DNA of 64,000 nucleotides. Source: Castor canadensis. Its lineage: Eukaryota > Chordata > Mammalia > Rodentia > Castoridae. This document shows, piece by piece, positions 36,430-48,859 of the stretch. The notes beneath the pieces are model-generated. The model was not told the DNA's origin, searched no databases, and saw nothing but the letters and a program-made list of their open reading frames with translations. A program made the position numbers and the translations under genes. The stretch covers positions 39,970,853 to 40,034,852 of the forward strand of contig NC_133387.1 of assembly GCF_047511655.1 (NCBI RefSeq), written 5' to 3'. The number at the start of each line of letters is the position of its first letter. The stretch's first letter is position 1.

Positions 36430-37285
36430 GAGACTATAGGGAACAAAGGGGACAGAGCAGAGACAGAGCAGCAAGCCTTCAGAATTCAGCTTCACCTTGC
36501 TGTCTGCCCTCCTTTCCCACTGAGAATCTGAAGGAAGCAAAGAATAGTAGTAGGTTACTAATACCCCTCTGTACTTTCATATAGGATCCTGTTACCACAG
36601 AAAAAGGAGAATCCATCCGATTTTTTTCAAATGGCTTTTTAGAAGGACATTGCTTAGATATTAAAAGTGGGTTATACAATTCACAGCAGGTGCACAGTTT
36701 TACCTAGATCTGGCTTCTACTCTATAGCACAACACCAGTTTTGTTACATTCTGAGAAGAGGAAATTTGAAATAGATGGCTATTGCAGGCTGCATAAAAAT
36801 CTTTCCATGGAGTCTGTCAAGTCTCCTTTTAAAGTTTCACCTTCCAGAAACACCATTACCAACCTGTGTACCAATTTATTATGCTTCATTCCCTACCCCC
36901 AAATCTCTCCATAGTTTTTGGTGATGCTAGTGTTTCGATCTATATTTAGTAAAGGGATAATTCATGGAGAATATGACAGAATTACCCCATAAGTACTATT
37001 TACTCAGTATTCACACAGCCACACTTTTCTGTCTATTTATTTGTGGGCAGTTTCTTATACACCTGACCATTCTTCACTGCATTTTTCTTAAAGCTGCTGT
37101 TTTGCTCCTTTGAAAGTCCTGCTTTCATGTCAGCTGAGATTCATTCTCTTTATTTGACTCTTACTTTGCCAGTATCTCTATCAAGGCAAGTCCATCTTCT
37201 AAACTGATAACTGCTGTGTTGTTTGTCCGCCATTCCAGCACGGCAGGGTCTATGGTCTCAGTAAACATCGTTTTTATTTAGTTAT
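36430..37285. other. Intergenic, nothing recognised
   Basis: No supported gene or clear repeat. Confidence 0.4.
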
Positions 37286-37289
37286 CCTG

Positions 37290-37405
37290 GGCAGTGGGGA
37301 AAGGATGTCAGGCTGAGTATTAGAGCAGTCTGCTGCTCAGCTATGGGCCAATTCACTTAACCTCTTAGTTCCTTTATTGCTTAATGAAATTCCTCCGGCT
37401 TGGAA
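37290..37405 (+). mobile_element. MIR fragment
   Basis: GAGCAGTCTGCTGCTCAGCT … CAATTCACTTAACCTCTTAG matches the MIR core. Confidence 0.5.
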
Positions 37406-39139
37406 AAATCTGTGTTGTTTATCTGGGTCACTGATGTTTCCAGACATTAATGACATGGTTATTCTTAACTAGCATAGCTTCCTACAACTAGCAGTGGCCC
37501 ACTGAGAGCTACTTCCTTTGTACTATATAATATTTAAACTAACTAGGTTAGTTATAGGCCCAAGCTGATCCCAGAGAATATCTATATATAGCATATTAAA
37601 ATACTTTTTCACTGAGCTCTTGCTTTATTCATGTACTAACTTCATAACGGCACTTTTAATTTTAATCAGGCAAATTTGATGCTCTGCTTCCATTGCAAAT
37701 GACCAAATTATGGATATTTGTGTCTTGTTTTCCCTTTTTATGTTCTGTCCTCAATTATAAATAATTCATGGATCTCTTTTAGAGGGAACTCAAACTTACT
37801 TCAAACTCCTATTTCAAATATTTTGATCATAAAATATAGGAAGATGTTTTAGAACCTACACAGTTTGTGATTTCAAAATGACTCACCTTCGAATAGATAT
37901 TTAACATGTATCTACTGTGTAAAAGGAGTTGATAAAGGGCTTAACAAATCTTTCAACCAAATATGGCATCAGCTTTTTCAAGTCACCAGCACTTGAAAAA
38001 TTAACTTAAATTTACTTGTTTTTTTTGTAACTGTCTTCACTGTGCCTTAACAGGCATGAAGATATAGTCTTTTAAATGCAACCCAGTGCAAAAGTGTTTT
38101 CCTTTTGTTTTAATCTCATTCAAGAAAATGTTAGACTTAAATAGTTAGAATTAATGGTGCAATTTTCATTTATAATTCTGATTTACAGCAAGATGATTTA
38201 ATTATTATAAAACACCCCCTTTTATAGCTTGAGCTTATTGTGACTTATTAATTTTTAAGAGAATGAACTAGAAAGTATATTATTCTTATCAAGGTAGTAA
38301 CTTTTAGCTACAAATAAAGAATGTGGTAGGTAGCATGGAAAAATATTGATGCATCCTAGGATTCATAATTCAATGAAAGAAACATTCCTATTTTTACATG
38401 GACCTGATAGACCTGCAAGTGCATTGCAAATTCTGTATAGTTGTTGCATCAATGCCTCTAGATATGATGCTACTCAGTTTCCTGATGCAGAAAGAACCTG
38501 TGTTCTTCTCTGTGGTGCCAGTATTTGTTATGCCTGGAAGGTCTTGAGCATTTTCTGCAGTGCCTGAGATCCATTGCTTTGTATTTGCATTATGAGCATG
38601 AAAAGCTGTCATTTTCAAGAAGAAAAAAATAAGAGGGAAGAAAGACATTTTCTACTATTTTGAGTCTTACTATGGAGAAGTTGCTCTCTATTATAATCTT
38701 AAGATCAATTTAAATTACATGTACATAACAAAATACATTCTTGTAAGTATTCAACTGAAAGCTATTTTGTATTCAACAAAGTAAAGCAATTCTTATATTG
38801 ATAATCTTGATCAAATACAGCATGTTCATCATAAAGAACAAGGGGAAACATAAAAGAAACTGGAGACCCAACTTACTGCCTTAGATACTTCTCTATGTCA
38901 GAAGACAAGAAAGTATATTTAAATACATTTCACCATTAGTACCAGACACCAGAATGTGGCATGTTAAATCATCACCAAAGAGAAGTTACCTTAAAAAATG
39001 AGAAAGAATGGGAGGATTGTTCCAGTGATGGGAACCAGTGACACTCCAAAGGGAAAAAATATCTTCATGAATATGAGAGTTTGAAAGTAATAGGACAAAA
39101 AAGGAATAGGGACAATTTCTTAAGTGACCTCACTATTTA
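37406..39139. other. Intergenic, nothing recognised
   Basis: AT-rich. Open frames up to 84 codons at 38346-38648 lack recognisable features. Confidence 0.4.
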
Positions 39140-39630
39140 AGAACCTTCAGTGTTTCTTGCATGGAATCAAATTCAAGGATTGTTATTAGATCTTTTATAA
39201 TGTGGCTCCATTTTAATCTATCCAGATGATCTTTCTCATTTTTTCCCAGTTTTCATTCTTTATCGTCACCTTATATATACTCATTCACACACACACACAC
39301 ACATATGCAACTCCCCCAACATAGAGACCCATACTTCTCTCTCTCCCTCAAAGCTATCTAGCTAGCTCAAAGCACAAGACAGGTCAAGTTTCGTCTTTGA
39401 TCATTTTGACTCAAGTGAGTTTCTCATTGCTCTGCATATCTAAGTTATGTGTGGTCTGAATGTGGTATTATATGATGTGGTGCTATTTAATTGCTTCAAA
39501 TTTCCTGAGAAATGAAATCTAGATTCCTTTCCAGAAGATGAAAGATTGTAAGCTCATGGACCTTGTCTTCTATTTGTTTTCTACCCCACAAAGTACTCTA
39601 CCTTAGTACTAGGCAATACTAAAGAAGCAG
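39140..39630 (+). mobile_element. Diverged L2 fragment
   Basis: TGCATGGAATCAAATTCAAG, TCTTTTATAATGTGGCTCCA, then GATTGTAAGCTCATGGACCT and TCTTCTATTTGTTTTCTACC follow the order of the L2 3' end. It includes a (CA)n at about 39284-39302. Confidence 0.55.
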
Positions 39631-40541
39631 AAATACTATTTACGTACAGAGATAAAAGAGCAAAATAATGATTTTTGGAAATTTTGTCTACCTGTTGCCT
39701 TTTTACTAGCACTCTTTTTGCCCTGGTCCTAATTGAAATGTTAACCTGAATTTTATTTCCAAAATGAGTGGGTCAGGGGAGGGGGAATTCAAGAGGCAGA
39801 GGAGAAAAAGTGTCTGTAATCAAAACATGAATAATTCTGCACTCTTTTTTGTAATAAAGTGTGTGAATAATCTTTTGATAGAAAATGGACTTGAAAGTTT
39901 TCATTAATGCTGATGATTTCTGAACTATTCACAATGTTTTACTTGGCAACTTTGTTACTGGTTTTGGACAAATAGGCTACATAATCAGGAAGGCTATATA
40001 ACACTTTATAATAACTATAATTTTCATATAAACAAAATGGAAGCAATGAGTTTAAATTTTTAATGACATATATTTTTATTTTAGAATATTCTTCACATTG
40101 GGCACTATTCAATTAGGCACAATTATATTAATCAAGAATATCTCTCAATTTATGCTTCAGTGAGGACTACTATTAGATTCTATTTGATAGATTGCTCACC
40201 ATGACATCCAAAATGTTATCATTTAGAAATCAGTTAAACTGTAGTAGAATTTTTAGATAAGGCACACTAGCAGATATTAGAGTTTAGAGAACAAGAGTTA
40301 GCCTTATCAACTATAGACAAACATTGTCTCAATATCAGTGCATTTTCCACATTAATTTAAATAAATTTGTAAAATATAGTCAAGGGTAACCCATTTTTTA
40401 TCAGATAGTTCAAATGCAGTGACTGGAAATCACTCTGAAACATCACTGAAAATATGACCTATAATTTCATTTTCTATTTTTATATGCCAAGAACATTAAC
40501 CTAATAGTAACTGAATTTTAGTGTATATTCAAGTATACTTT
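39631..40541. other. Intergenic, nothing recognised
   Basis: AT-rich, no supported gene. Confidence 0.4.
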
Positions 40542-40550
40542 AGAATAATT

Positions 40551-40772
40551 TTTTTGTGGTACTGAATGTTCAATCCAGGACCTTGAGCATGCTAGGCTAG
40601 TGCTCTACCATTTAAGCTTCACCCCCAGCCCTTTCATTTTTATTTTATTTATGAGATAGGGTCTCACTAATTTTGCCTCCACTGGCCTCTAACTCGCAAT
40701 TCTACTGCCTCCTTCTCCCAAATAGTTGGGAGTAGTGGCTCCAACTACTGGTGGTGCACCATCACGCCCAGC
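40551..40772 (-). mobile_element. B1+ID-type dimeric SINE with target duplication, minus strand
   Basis: The tRNA-like half (AGTGCTCTACCATTTAAGCT) and the B1-like half (GAGATAGGGTCTCACTAATT … GTGGTGCACCATCACGCCCA) are clear. AGAATAATT at 40542-40550 and 40773-40781 flanks it as a target-site duplication. Confidence 0.85.
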
Positions 40773-40781
40773 AGAATAATT

Positions 40782-43439
40782 CTATTTCATTCAGTGGATT
40801 GTAAATAATGTTGAATTTGGTACATGAGGGCACTTAGTATTTTATTGTTGCTATTGTGATCAAAGCCACTATAAATCAAGGTAAACAAAGAGAATTTGAA
40901 TGTTATTTGGGAATAGGCATAAGTCTTAAAATCTTGGTTTTCCAAAGAAATGAAAGTTTTGGGTCTTTACTGGTGCTAAATAAAATGGAGATTTCTTAAT
41001 TTTTTAAAAAAAGAACATTTTAGTTTTATGTAAACATATGCCCATTTTTACAGCTATTTTGGTTTATTTTACACTGAAATTTTCAGTTCAAAGATTCTCC
41101 TGAGACTTAAATAATTGTAAGTCAGGGACAAATATGTAAAATCTTTTATTCTGTTAACCCAAGAAAACTGACAATATTGTCTTCCTGTTAATTGAACTTC
41201 GCTATGGTTTCTAACGAAGAGATCATAAAGAAAATTGTTTAATTATTCTAAATCACTCTTTATTTATTCATTTATTCCAGACATATTTAAGAAACACTTC
41301 CACATAGATTACGTAGTAATAGTCACCTATATTCAGTACAAATGACAGTACAGTGACTTAAACACAAACACAGTATCTGATTTGCATAAAACTAGGTCGG
41401 TAAATATGGACAAGCTTGTTCACATGTTTTATTAATCTGGAAGGTTGATTATCTCAACACACAAAAAAAGGAATTTTACCATTTAAAGAGTATTATCATA
41501 ACTAATGTTCTCACCTTCACTTTTAGAATTTAATCATTAAAGAAAATGTGTGAGAAAATCATCCCACAAATTCTCATGTAAAAGAGTTTGTTTCCCAAAT
41601 CAGGAAAGCAAATGCTTCATCCTACCAAAACTGATTGAATAACGTGTGTCTTAGCTAAAGTAAAAGACCAGTTATGTCAAGAAACTGCATTTCACAGATA
41701 ACAGGCACTATGGGGAGAATGAGATCATTAGCTTCTAAGCTTACAGTGGCTCCTGACAGGGTGGATGAGAGGTTTTGTGCAACAATTCTATGATGGCCCT
41801 TTGTGGGCCACCTCCCCAAACTTCCTGGTAAAAGTCAGGTTTCAACAACATAACAAGAGTATTCCTCTATTAGGGTTGCACGATTTGGTATTTCTTTATT
41901 TAGCAGGAAGAAAATGAATTATTATTGATTTGATTTAGAATGATCTTTAAATTGCAAGGAACGGTGCCTCAAGATGAAGTACAGCAAGGATTTCTTTTTT
42001 TAGTTTAGAAATATCTACCTTGAAGCCACCTTTTCTCTAAACATAGGCAGTCTTGGACAAGGGTAAGAGAGGGCCTGACTTGTGCCTGGAATGATTGTTG
42101 GTTTACTAAGCACTGTATTATGGTACAATATTACAAATTCAGAACTGAGAGTAATGCCCTGGTAGCATTGATCCTGTTAAACAGTCAAGTAAGTTAAATA
42201 TTTGAAGCATTAACAAACTCAAGTGGGAGTGATGTAAGGGCCAAACGGTGTTCTTTAGAAATAAATTTATAAACGTGGTTATTTTCTGTGGCTAGCCTTA
42301 CCTCTTCACTCCACAATTTACCTGCCTTTCATTCATGAAAGGTAGAGGGCTGATATCAGCCTGGGTCCATCAGGCCAATACCAAACACAATAATTATAGG
42401 ACCTTCTTTTGGGTCGAGGAATTAAAATGACTACTTTGAGCAACCATGACAAATACAAGATTACTCTGCTAATTTTGAATTTTAAAATGCTTCTACTTGC
42501 ACAAGTGTATATTACTTTCATTTTGAATGTCTGTATTTATAAAGTTTTAGTGACCATTACTCTTTAGTATTTCATATCCAATCAAATTGCATTCACTTTA
42601 AAAGGTGAAAATGCAAGTTTCCTTTTTGTCTTTCCTCATCTTCATCATACAGAATTAAAAGTATTAGTTGCCTCTTCTTTGTAAGGAATATACCTTAAAG
42701 CCAATATTTTCTATACCCTAAAATCAACATTTTCATGTTAGAGATACACTCTAAACGTAATATCAATAAGGGCTTTAAGTAGGTTCGTGCATGAATGGAA
42801 GAAGAACAAATCAGGACCACAAGACCAAGGTTATCCATTCCACACTGCCCCAGGAGCTCAGTGACACAGTCTCACACACCAACAGAAAAGTAACAGAAAA
42901 GAAAGCACAAAATGAAGGTCATGATTCGTGTTGATAAAATAAATAGCACTGTGGGATGAATAATACAAACAGCTGTTTTAAGTCTATGGAACTAAAAAGG
43001 CATTTCTAAGGCACAAATGCCACATCAGGGAGGAGTTAATAGGAAAATGCAGTTTGAAAGGCTCTGAAGAGAATAGACCTAATTGTGCCTAAGCTTATGA
43101 GTCTGATGAATATTCCTGTGCAATAATATCAGAACAGATTGGATTCTTATTATAGCACATCACATTGTTTCAGGAAATAAAAGAACTACAAAGTCATTGG
43201 ATAGAGAAAAATGAGTGTTTTCTTGGCATCCTGAAATCCTTCTTCAAAAATATTTATGTCTGTATGTTTCCAATTAATGTGAGTTACTTTGATTTGCTTA
43301 CTAGCATAGAGCAAAAAAAATTATATTAGAAAAAAAGTCTAGCAATAGGTATTATGTGGCCAAAATATATGTGTATTGCTATATTTTCACTTTCAAATGG
43401 ATTATAATGGAACATTAAAAACTATGTCTTCCTATATAT
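40782..43439. other. Intergenic, nothing recognised
   Basis: About 2.7 kb of AT-rich DNA without a nameable repeat or gene. Candidate single-copy sequence. Confidence 0.4.
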
Positions 43440-43444
43440 CATAA

Positions 43445-43590
43445 TATTACAAAGGATGCAGTTCTATCCAGGAGTCAGAAGATCTGAATTCTAATTCTGA
43501 TGCTGCAGCTGACCTACCGAGTGACCCAGTCAACGTTACCTAATCTTTCTGACCTCCGTTTCATCATTCTTAAAACAAATTCATAAAAAC
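43445..43590 (+). mobile_element. MIR fragment
   Basis: GGAGTCAGAAGATCTGAATT … CAGTCAACGTTACCTAATCT … TCCGTTTCATCATTCTTAAA matches MIR. Confidence 0.6.
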
Positions 43591-43635
43591 TCTCTCTGTA
43601 GCTTAACCAGTTTCTTATACTGTTTAAATTATACT

Positions 43636-43780
43636 GTTTTTTTTTCCTCACAGGGTCTTGATATGTAGTTCAAGCTGACCTTGAACTTGCTATGTAGCCC
43701 AAGCTGGTTTCAAACTTGTAGTATTTATGCTATAGCCTCCCAAGTGTTGCCATTTCAGGTGTGAACAACCATACCTAGCT
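43636..43780 (-). mobile_element. B1-type SINE, minus strand
   Basis: A T-run, then AGGGTCTTGATATGTAGTTC, GACCTTGAACTTGCTATGTA and CATTTCAGGTGTGAACAACC. It carries the B1 internal duplication (CAAGCTGACCTTGAACTTG and CAAGCTGGTTTCAAACTTG). Confidence 0.8.
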
Positions 43781-43789
43781 TCAATTATG

Positions 43790-44469
43790 CTTTTTAAATT
43801 TAAGACTTTCCTGGTGAGATTTTAATTCCTATTCATTACACTATCTCTTTCATCTAGATGAAAGAAAAATGGACCCATATTATAAAAATAAATCCTACTT
43901 TCATAAATAGCACCTAAATAGCTGGAGAGAAATGACAGAAATTATAAATGTAGATAAGGGATCTGCCTTATACAGAGCAAGCCATTGGTTTGTGGAAAAG
44001 AACTTTAAATGAGTTTTAAAAAGTAATCGTCTGGAGCAAAGCATTATATTGATCCAGTCATAGAGAACAGAACCACTGTAGGAAAGAAGTCAGTTTGTAA
44101 TGCAGACAACTGGTAGTTGAAGCTAACTTTAAAAAAAGAGCAGATGACCCCATTACATGCATTGCTCGAAGGGATACCAGATTCACTCCTCCGAAATATT
44201 TTATTTTCCTCTTAGCTGACAGAAATTCCTGCTCTACAAGAGCAGTCATCACCAGAAGAACACTGTTAAATCTTAAAGATGCAATGTGAGAGATTTGGCA
44301 AGGAAGGCCCACATTCCATCCCACCTTCTCCAAGACTTAAGAGAGACCTGGCTGTGTCCATTACCCCTATCCTACTCCTGGAAACTGAGCCATTTGTATT
44401 GGGTTTTGCTTTACTATATTCAACATTTAAATGTGTTCATGGCTTTCTTACATCAAACAAAGGGAAATA
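43790..44469. other. Intergenic, nothing recognised
   Basis: No supported gene. Confidence 0.35.
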
Positions 44470-44840
44470 AATCACTCTCGGTCCTTTATCTCCCTCCTTA
44501 CTCACCTCTGCACAATCAAGTATCATCTTCTCTTCCCTCTTGCATTCATAGTAGCCTGATTTCCTCTACCATTTCTGTTCTCAAGGTCACCAGGAACAAA
44601 GTAGCTGGCAAATCTAACATGTTTCCCAATTCATGGCTTGACTTCTTTCTCTGTACTGCTTGGCAGTTTACCCCTCTGTCCTTGTTATTCCCACTTCCCT
44701 TGGCTTCCATATTATAAGCATCTGGTTTTCCTCCCACTTCTCTGGCCAGCCCTTTCAGTCTCTTTTGCAGGCTTCATTTCTTCCTTAAACATTGTTGTTA
44801 ATCCTTAGGGTGTTATCTTAGGCCATTCATACCATTTTTT
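44470..44840 (+). mobile_element. L2 internal fragment (reverse-transcriptase region, decayed)
   Basis: CTGGTTTTCCTCCCACTTCT then CTGGCCAGCCCTTTCAGTCT and CTTTTGCAGGCTTCATTTC parallel the L2 segment just before its VPQGSVLGP motif. No intact frame remains. Confidence 0.55.
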
Positions 44841-45104
44841 GCAACTCCTTAGGAAATCTCATACCACATGTATAGCATTTATAATCAACTGTATTGGGGC
44901 CACTATTAACTATTTTAGCACTTTTTAAAAACTATAAAAAGATACGCTTTCCTTACTTAGCACCTGTTGGACAGTTGTTGAGGTAAATATACAAATCTAT
45001 GATGCTAATGATGCCAACTTAGATGTGGCACTTTTGTGAAGTACCCAAGTAACATAAGTGGTATGTTTACTAAATATACACTCACATTTCAGATAAAACA
45101 ATAG

Positions 45105-45362
45105 CTTATACTTACTTAAGTCTTACCATGTGTCAGGCATGGTTCTAAACACAACATACATTGGTGCATTTAATTCTCACAGCAATCCAGTAGAGTAAGT
45201 ACTATTATTATTCCCACTGAACAGAGGTAAAAACTGAGGTACAAGAAGGCTGAGTAATTTGTACAAGACAATGGAGCTTGTAAGTGGTGGAGTCAGTCTT
45301 TGAACTTAGGCAATCTGCATGTGGAGCCTTGGTGTCTAATCATTATATAATACTACCTAATA
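45105..45362 (+). mobile_element. MIR element, nearly full length
   Basis: The order ACCATGTGTCAGGCATGGTT, CTATTATTATTCCCACTGAA, AAAACTGAGGTACAAGAAGG, CTTGTAAGTGGTGGAGTCAG, AATCATTATATAATACTACC follows the MIR consensus throughout. Confidence 0.8.
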
Positions 45363-45389
45363 AAGAATTCTTGTCTGACATCTCTTGGG

Positions 45390-46070
45390 ACATCAAAGTC
45401 ATCATATAAAAAGCTGAGCTCATCGTTCCTTACCAAATTTGCTCCTCCTCCAGTATACTCTGGGTATTTGTTTTTCATCTTTTTCTCACTATCACTTGTG
45501 AAAACATCTCATAGAATCTCTACTGTCATCTTCCATCTTAGCTTCCTAATAGTATTCATGAATCAGAAGAGCAGAAAGGAAATTTTCCACTGACTGTAAG
45601 CTCCATGACCTACAGAAATTGATCTTCTCCATTGCTATTTCTTTCATGCCATGAAGCTTTCTTGGTGCACAATAAATGTTAATAAATATTTGTGAAATAT
45701 GGATTCAGATCTGAGCATGCTTTTTATTTTATTCACTTGCCTTTCAGTTGACTTCTCCAAGTACTTGCCACATGCCTTCCTTTTATGTCAGCACATGGTC
45801 CGAACATTTATAACCAGTCAGTATTCCCCACTAGAGGCTGCACCCTTATCTTTTCCATTTGCTATATAAGCTCTAAAACCTAGCACTGTGTCTGGCATAC
45901 CATCGATATATATTTATGCATGAATTAATAAATGCATACATGAAGAATTGCAAGTTTCATTTCATTGTACACCTGAATCACTGCAGAAGGCTTTTAACTG
46001 GATGGACTGTGTCCAGGATTGCCCTCCTTCCAAATCACTTTCTGTACTTCCGCCAAAATGAGCTTTCTAA
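45390..46070 (+). mobile_element. L2 fragment, continuing the 44.5 kb copy
   Basis: AAGCTGAGCTCATCGTTCCT then GCTCCTCCTCC corresponds to the L2 segment after the RT. GACTGTAAGCTCCATGACCT and GGTGCACAATAAATGTTAAT match the L2 3' end. Further L2-like sequence runs up to the L1 insertion. Confidence 0.5.
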
Positions 46071-46804
46071 ATGTGGTATCTATACACAATGGAATTTTAT
46101 GCAGCCATGAAGAAGAACGAAATGTTATCATTCGCTGGTAAATGGACGGAATTGGAGAACATCATTCTGAGTGAGGTTAGCCTGGCTCAAAAAACCAAAA
46201 ATCATATGTTCTCCCTCCTATGTGGACATTAGATCAAGGGCAAACACAACAAGGGGATTGGACTATGAGCACATGATAAAAGCGAGAGCACACAAGGAAG
46301 GGGTGAGGATAGGTAAGACACCTAAAAAACTAGCTGGCATTTGTTGCCCTTAATGCAGAGAAACTAAAGCAGATACCTTAAAGCAACTGAGGCCAATAGG
46401 AAAAGGGGAACAGGTACTAGAGAAAAGGTTAGATCAAGAAGAATTAACCTAGAAGGTAACACCCACGCACAGGAAATCAATGTGAGTCAATGCCCTGTAT
46501 AGCTATCCTTATCTCAACCAGCAAAACCCCTTGTTCCTTCCTATTATTGCTTATACTCTCTCTACAACAAAATTAGAGATAAGGGCAAAATAGTTTCTGC
46601 TGGGTATTGAGGGGGGGGAGCGGGAGGGGGTGGAGTGGGTGGTAAGGGAGAGGGTGGGGGCAGTGGGGAGAAATGAACCAAGCCTTGTATGCACATATGA
46701 ATAATAAAAGAAAAATTAAAAAAATAAATAAATAAAAAATTTCCTTTAAACACGCAAAAAAATAAATAAATAAATAAATTATATGTATAATACATGCCAA
46801 AAAA
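46071..46804 (+). mobile_element. Young 5'-truncated L1 3' fragment with perfect target duplication
   Basis: It begins at ATGTGGTATCTATACACAAT, equivalent to about 3653 of the first L1, and continues almost identically through the 3' UTR and G-rich tract (46611-46673). It ends in a compound A-rich tail. AAAATGAGCTTTCTAA occurs at 46055-46070 and 46805-46820: a perfect 16-base duplication of the older L2 it landed in. Confidence 0.95.
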
Positions 46805-46820
46805 AAAATGAGCTTTCTAA

Positions 46821-47360
46821 AACCAAACTTCATGATGTCTTTGCCCCATTTAAAACCCTTGACTGGCTCTCTAATGCTCTTTAGATAAAAACTAAACTCC
46901 TTGATGTAGTGCATAAAGCCACTTGTAACATGGGCCCTATGCATCCATATCACTTAATCTATTTTCAATCCCTGTTTGCTCTCTAGCCATGTTGAATGTT
47001 TCTATTACTTTGAACAAGTTATGCCTCCTTTTTTACTCAGAAGTTTTATATGTGCTTTAGCCAGGAACACTGACTTATACCCACCCCTTTCTCTTGGTTA
47101 AGACACTGCTTCTTCCATGAAGCCATCCCTGACTCATCAGGTCTGGATCAGGTGAGCATCCTATGTTCTTGCCCTGCAGCAGATATGATCAGCACAGAGT
47201 GTTTCAAGCGTCTCTTTACTTTTCCATCTTCCCTTCTCAACTGCAGGATCCCTGGAGACAAATATTGCATTATCTAGTATATTACTTATTTCCACAAAAC
47301 ATTCTACAGTGCCTGGCACATGATAGGTCTCCATATTATATAGGTTGGATGAGTAACATC
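46821..47360 (+). mobile_element. L2 3' part, downstream of the L1 insertion
   Basis: TTAAAACCCTTGACTGGCTC, TAAAAACTAAACTCCTTGAT, CCATGAAGCCATCCCTGACT and ACAGTGCCTGGCACATGATA are in L2 order. Confidence 0.75.
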
Positions 47361-47939
47361 CTCTAACTTTTTCTCATTAAATCAGTTCATGGTAATATTT
47401 AATAGCATAATAACCTGGATCTGAAAGAAGAAAATAAGAGAGAAATAATTTAGGAGGGACTGAGTAATAGTTTAAAGGCAAAATTTATGGGTTGAAATTA
47501 GAGCAAATTAGGTACAAGAGAGGAGGACAATCTCAGGAGGTTATATGGTATGACCCCAGTAACCACAGCAGTGCAGAGAAGAGTGAGAATTGCCAAGGAG
47601 GTAAACTTAAATTTGCCAGGATAGAGAGTAGAGACTTTGGAGACAGGCCTGGCTGTCAGTTCTGAGAGGAAGTCCAATACACAGAGGTCAAAGAAAAGAC
47701 AGCAATAGCTATTAATAGATATTTGTTGCATGCATGAATAAGTAAGTGGCTGGTTGAATGAGTGCCAATTATCTGCAATTCTCTGGACAATGCACTCAGA
47801 GTCTGAGAAGCCTGTGAGAAAGTAACCCAGTCTTCTGGAGGTGAAGCAGATCATGGCAGTGAAGAGTCAAAAGCAACCTCTCTCCAGACATATCATAGAG
47901 GGACAAATGATCTTCAGTATTATCTGAATCCATGGCAAA
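47361..47939. other. Intergenic, nothing recognised
   Basis: Open frames on the minus strand (up to 118 codons at 47498-47854) show no domain. I do not call them. Confidence 0.35.
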
Positions 47940-48090
47940 TAAGACACTATTCTTAATCCATCTTTGCAGATGAGATGATTGAGGCACTAAGGTAAAAGCT
48001 TGCTGGTGATGATTGGTGCCAGGATCCAAATTCCTATCTGCCAGCCTCCCAAGCCTAACTTATTCCCCACACTCTTCTGCCTCACTCTGT
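47940..48090 (+). mobile_element. MIR fragment
   Basis: TTTGCAGATGAGATGATTGA then GGCACTAAGG and GGATCCAAATTCCTATCTGC match the 3' half of MIR. Confidence 0.55.
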
Positions 48091-48730
48091 AATAAACACC
48101 ATGTACTAGAGCTTGTTTTTCTACCTGATACATTGCATTAAGTTTTTCATTTAGGACTTGCTTCAACTCTGAGAAAAAGAGCCTGAGACTTGGAAGGAAA
48201 AAAAACATTTTGCATAATGTCAAACAAGTAAGTAAAGTTGGATTTTAAACCTGTCTCTGTTTCCACAAGACTTATTTTCTATTGTTATCCTTCTTTTGAA
48301 AAATCCATCTTCATCAGAAGAAAGGTCCTGGAATAGAGACAGATGACTAAAAAGAGTGAGATGACATAGAGTCTCTCAATATTGAGATAATGCAGAAGAA
48401 CTTGAGTCCTTGTCATAGCCATACCTGATCATGTCTGATCCTAGTAGAGTCCCATCAAGCTGGGATGAAGGGTAGAGGGATGACAGCAGAAACCTTTGAA
48501 GAGAAGGAAGGGGAAGTGTAGGCAATCAAGACAGAGCCATTTTGTCTAAAGGACCAAATAGTTGCAGTGATGAAGAACTGAGAACAAGGCAGGTTAGATA
48601 GCACATCAAAAATGAATGACTGCTGATGGAAATAATGAGGAAGAGAAAAGGGATATAGAGAAAGCAAAAACAAAATCATGTTAGCCATTTGTATCTTCAG
48701 CTTTGCATCTCTGAGAGAAAAATAACTCAC
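48091..48730. other. Intergenic, nothing recognised
   Basis: No supported gene or named repeat. Confidence 0.35.
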
Positions 48731-48733
48731 AAT

Positions 48734-48835
48734 TTAAAGGAGTTTAAACAATTTTAACAATTGTTAAACAATTTAAACAATTACAATTACTATTTAAATA
48801 ATTATTTATTGTTTAGATAAACAATTTAAAGGAGG
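48734..48835. repeat. AT-rich local repeat with palindromes
   Basis: The words AAACAATTT/TTTAAACAATT recur, TTAACAATTGTTAA (about 48756-48769) is a 14-base palindrome, and AATTTAAAGGAG appears at both ends. It could form a hairpin, or may be slippage-derived. Confidence 0.7.
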
Positions 48836-48859
48836 AAATATTTAGCTTGTCACAATTTC

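Noticed and set aside
44286-44717. 143-codon ORF
   Set aside because: It overlaps decayed L2 sequence, with no start context, domain or conservation evidence.
47498-48029. Overlapping minus-strand ORFs of 118 and 77 codons
   Set aside because: No recognisable domain, and the second overlaps MIR sequence. Chance frames.
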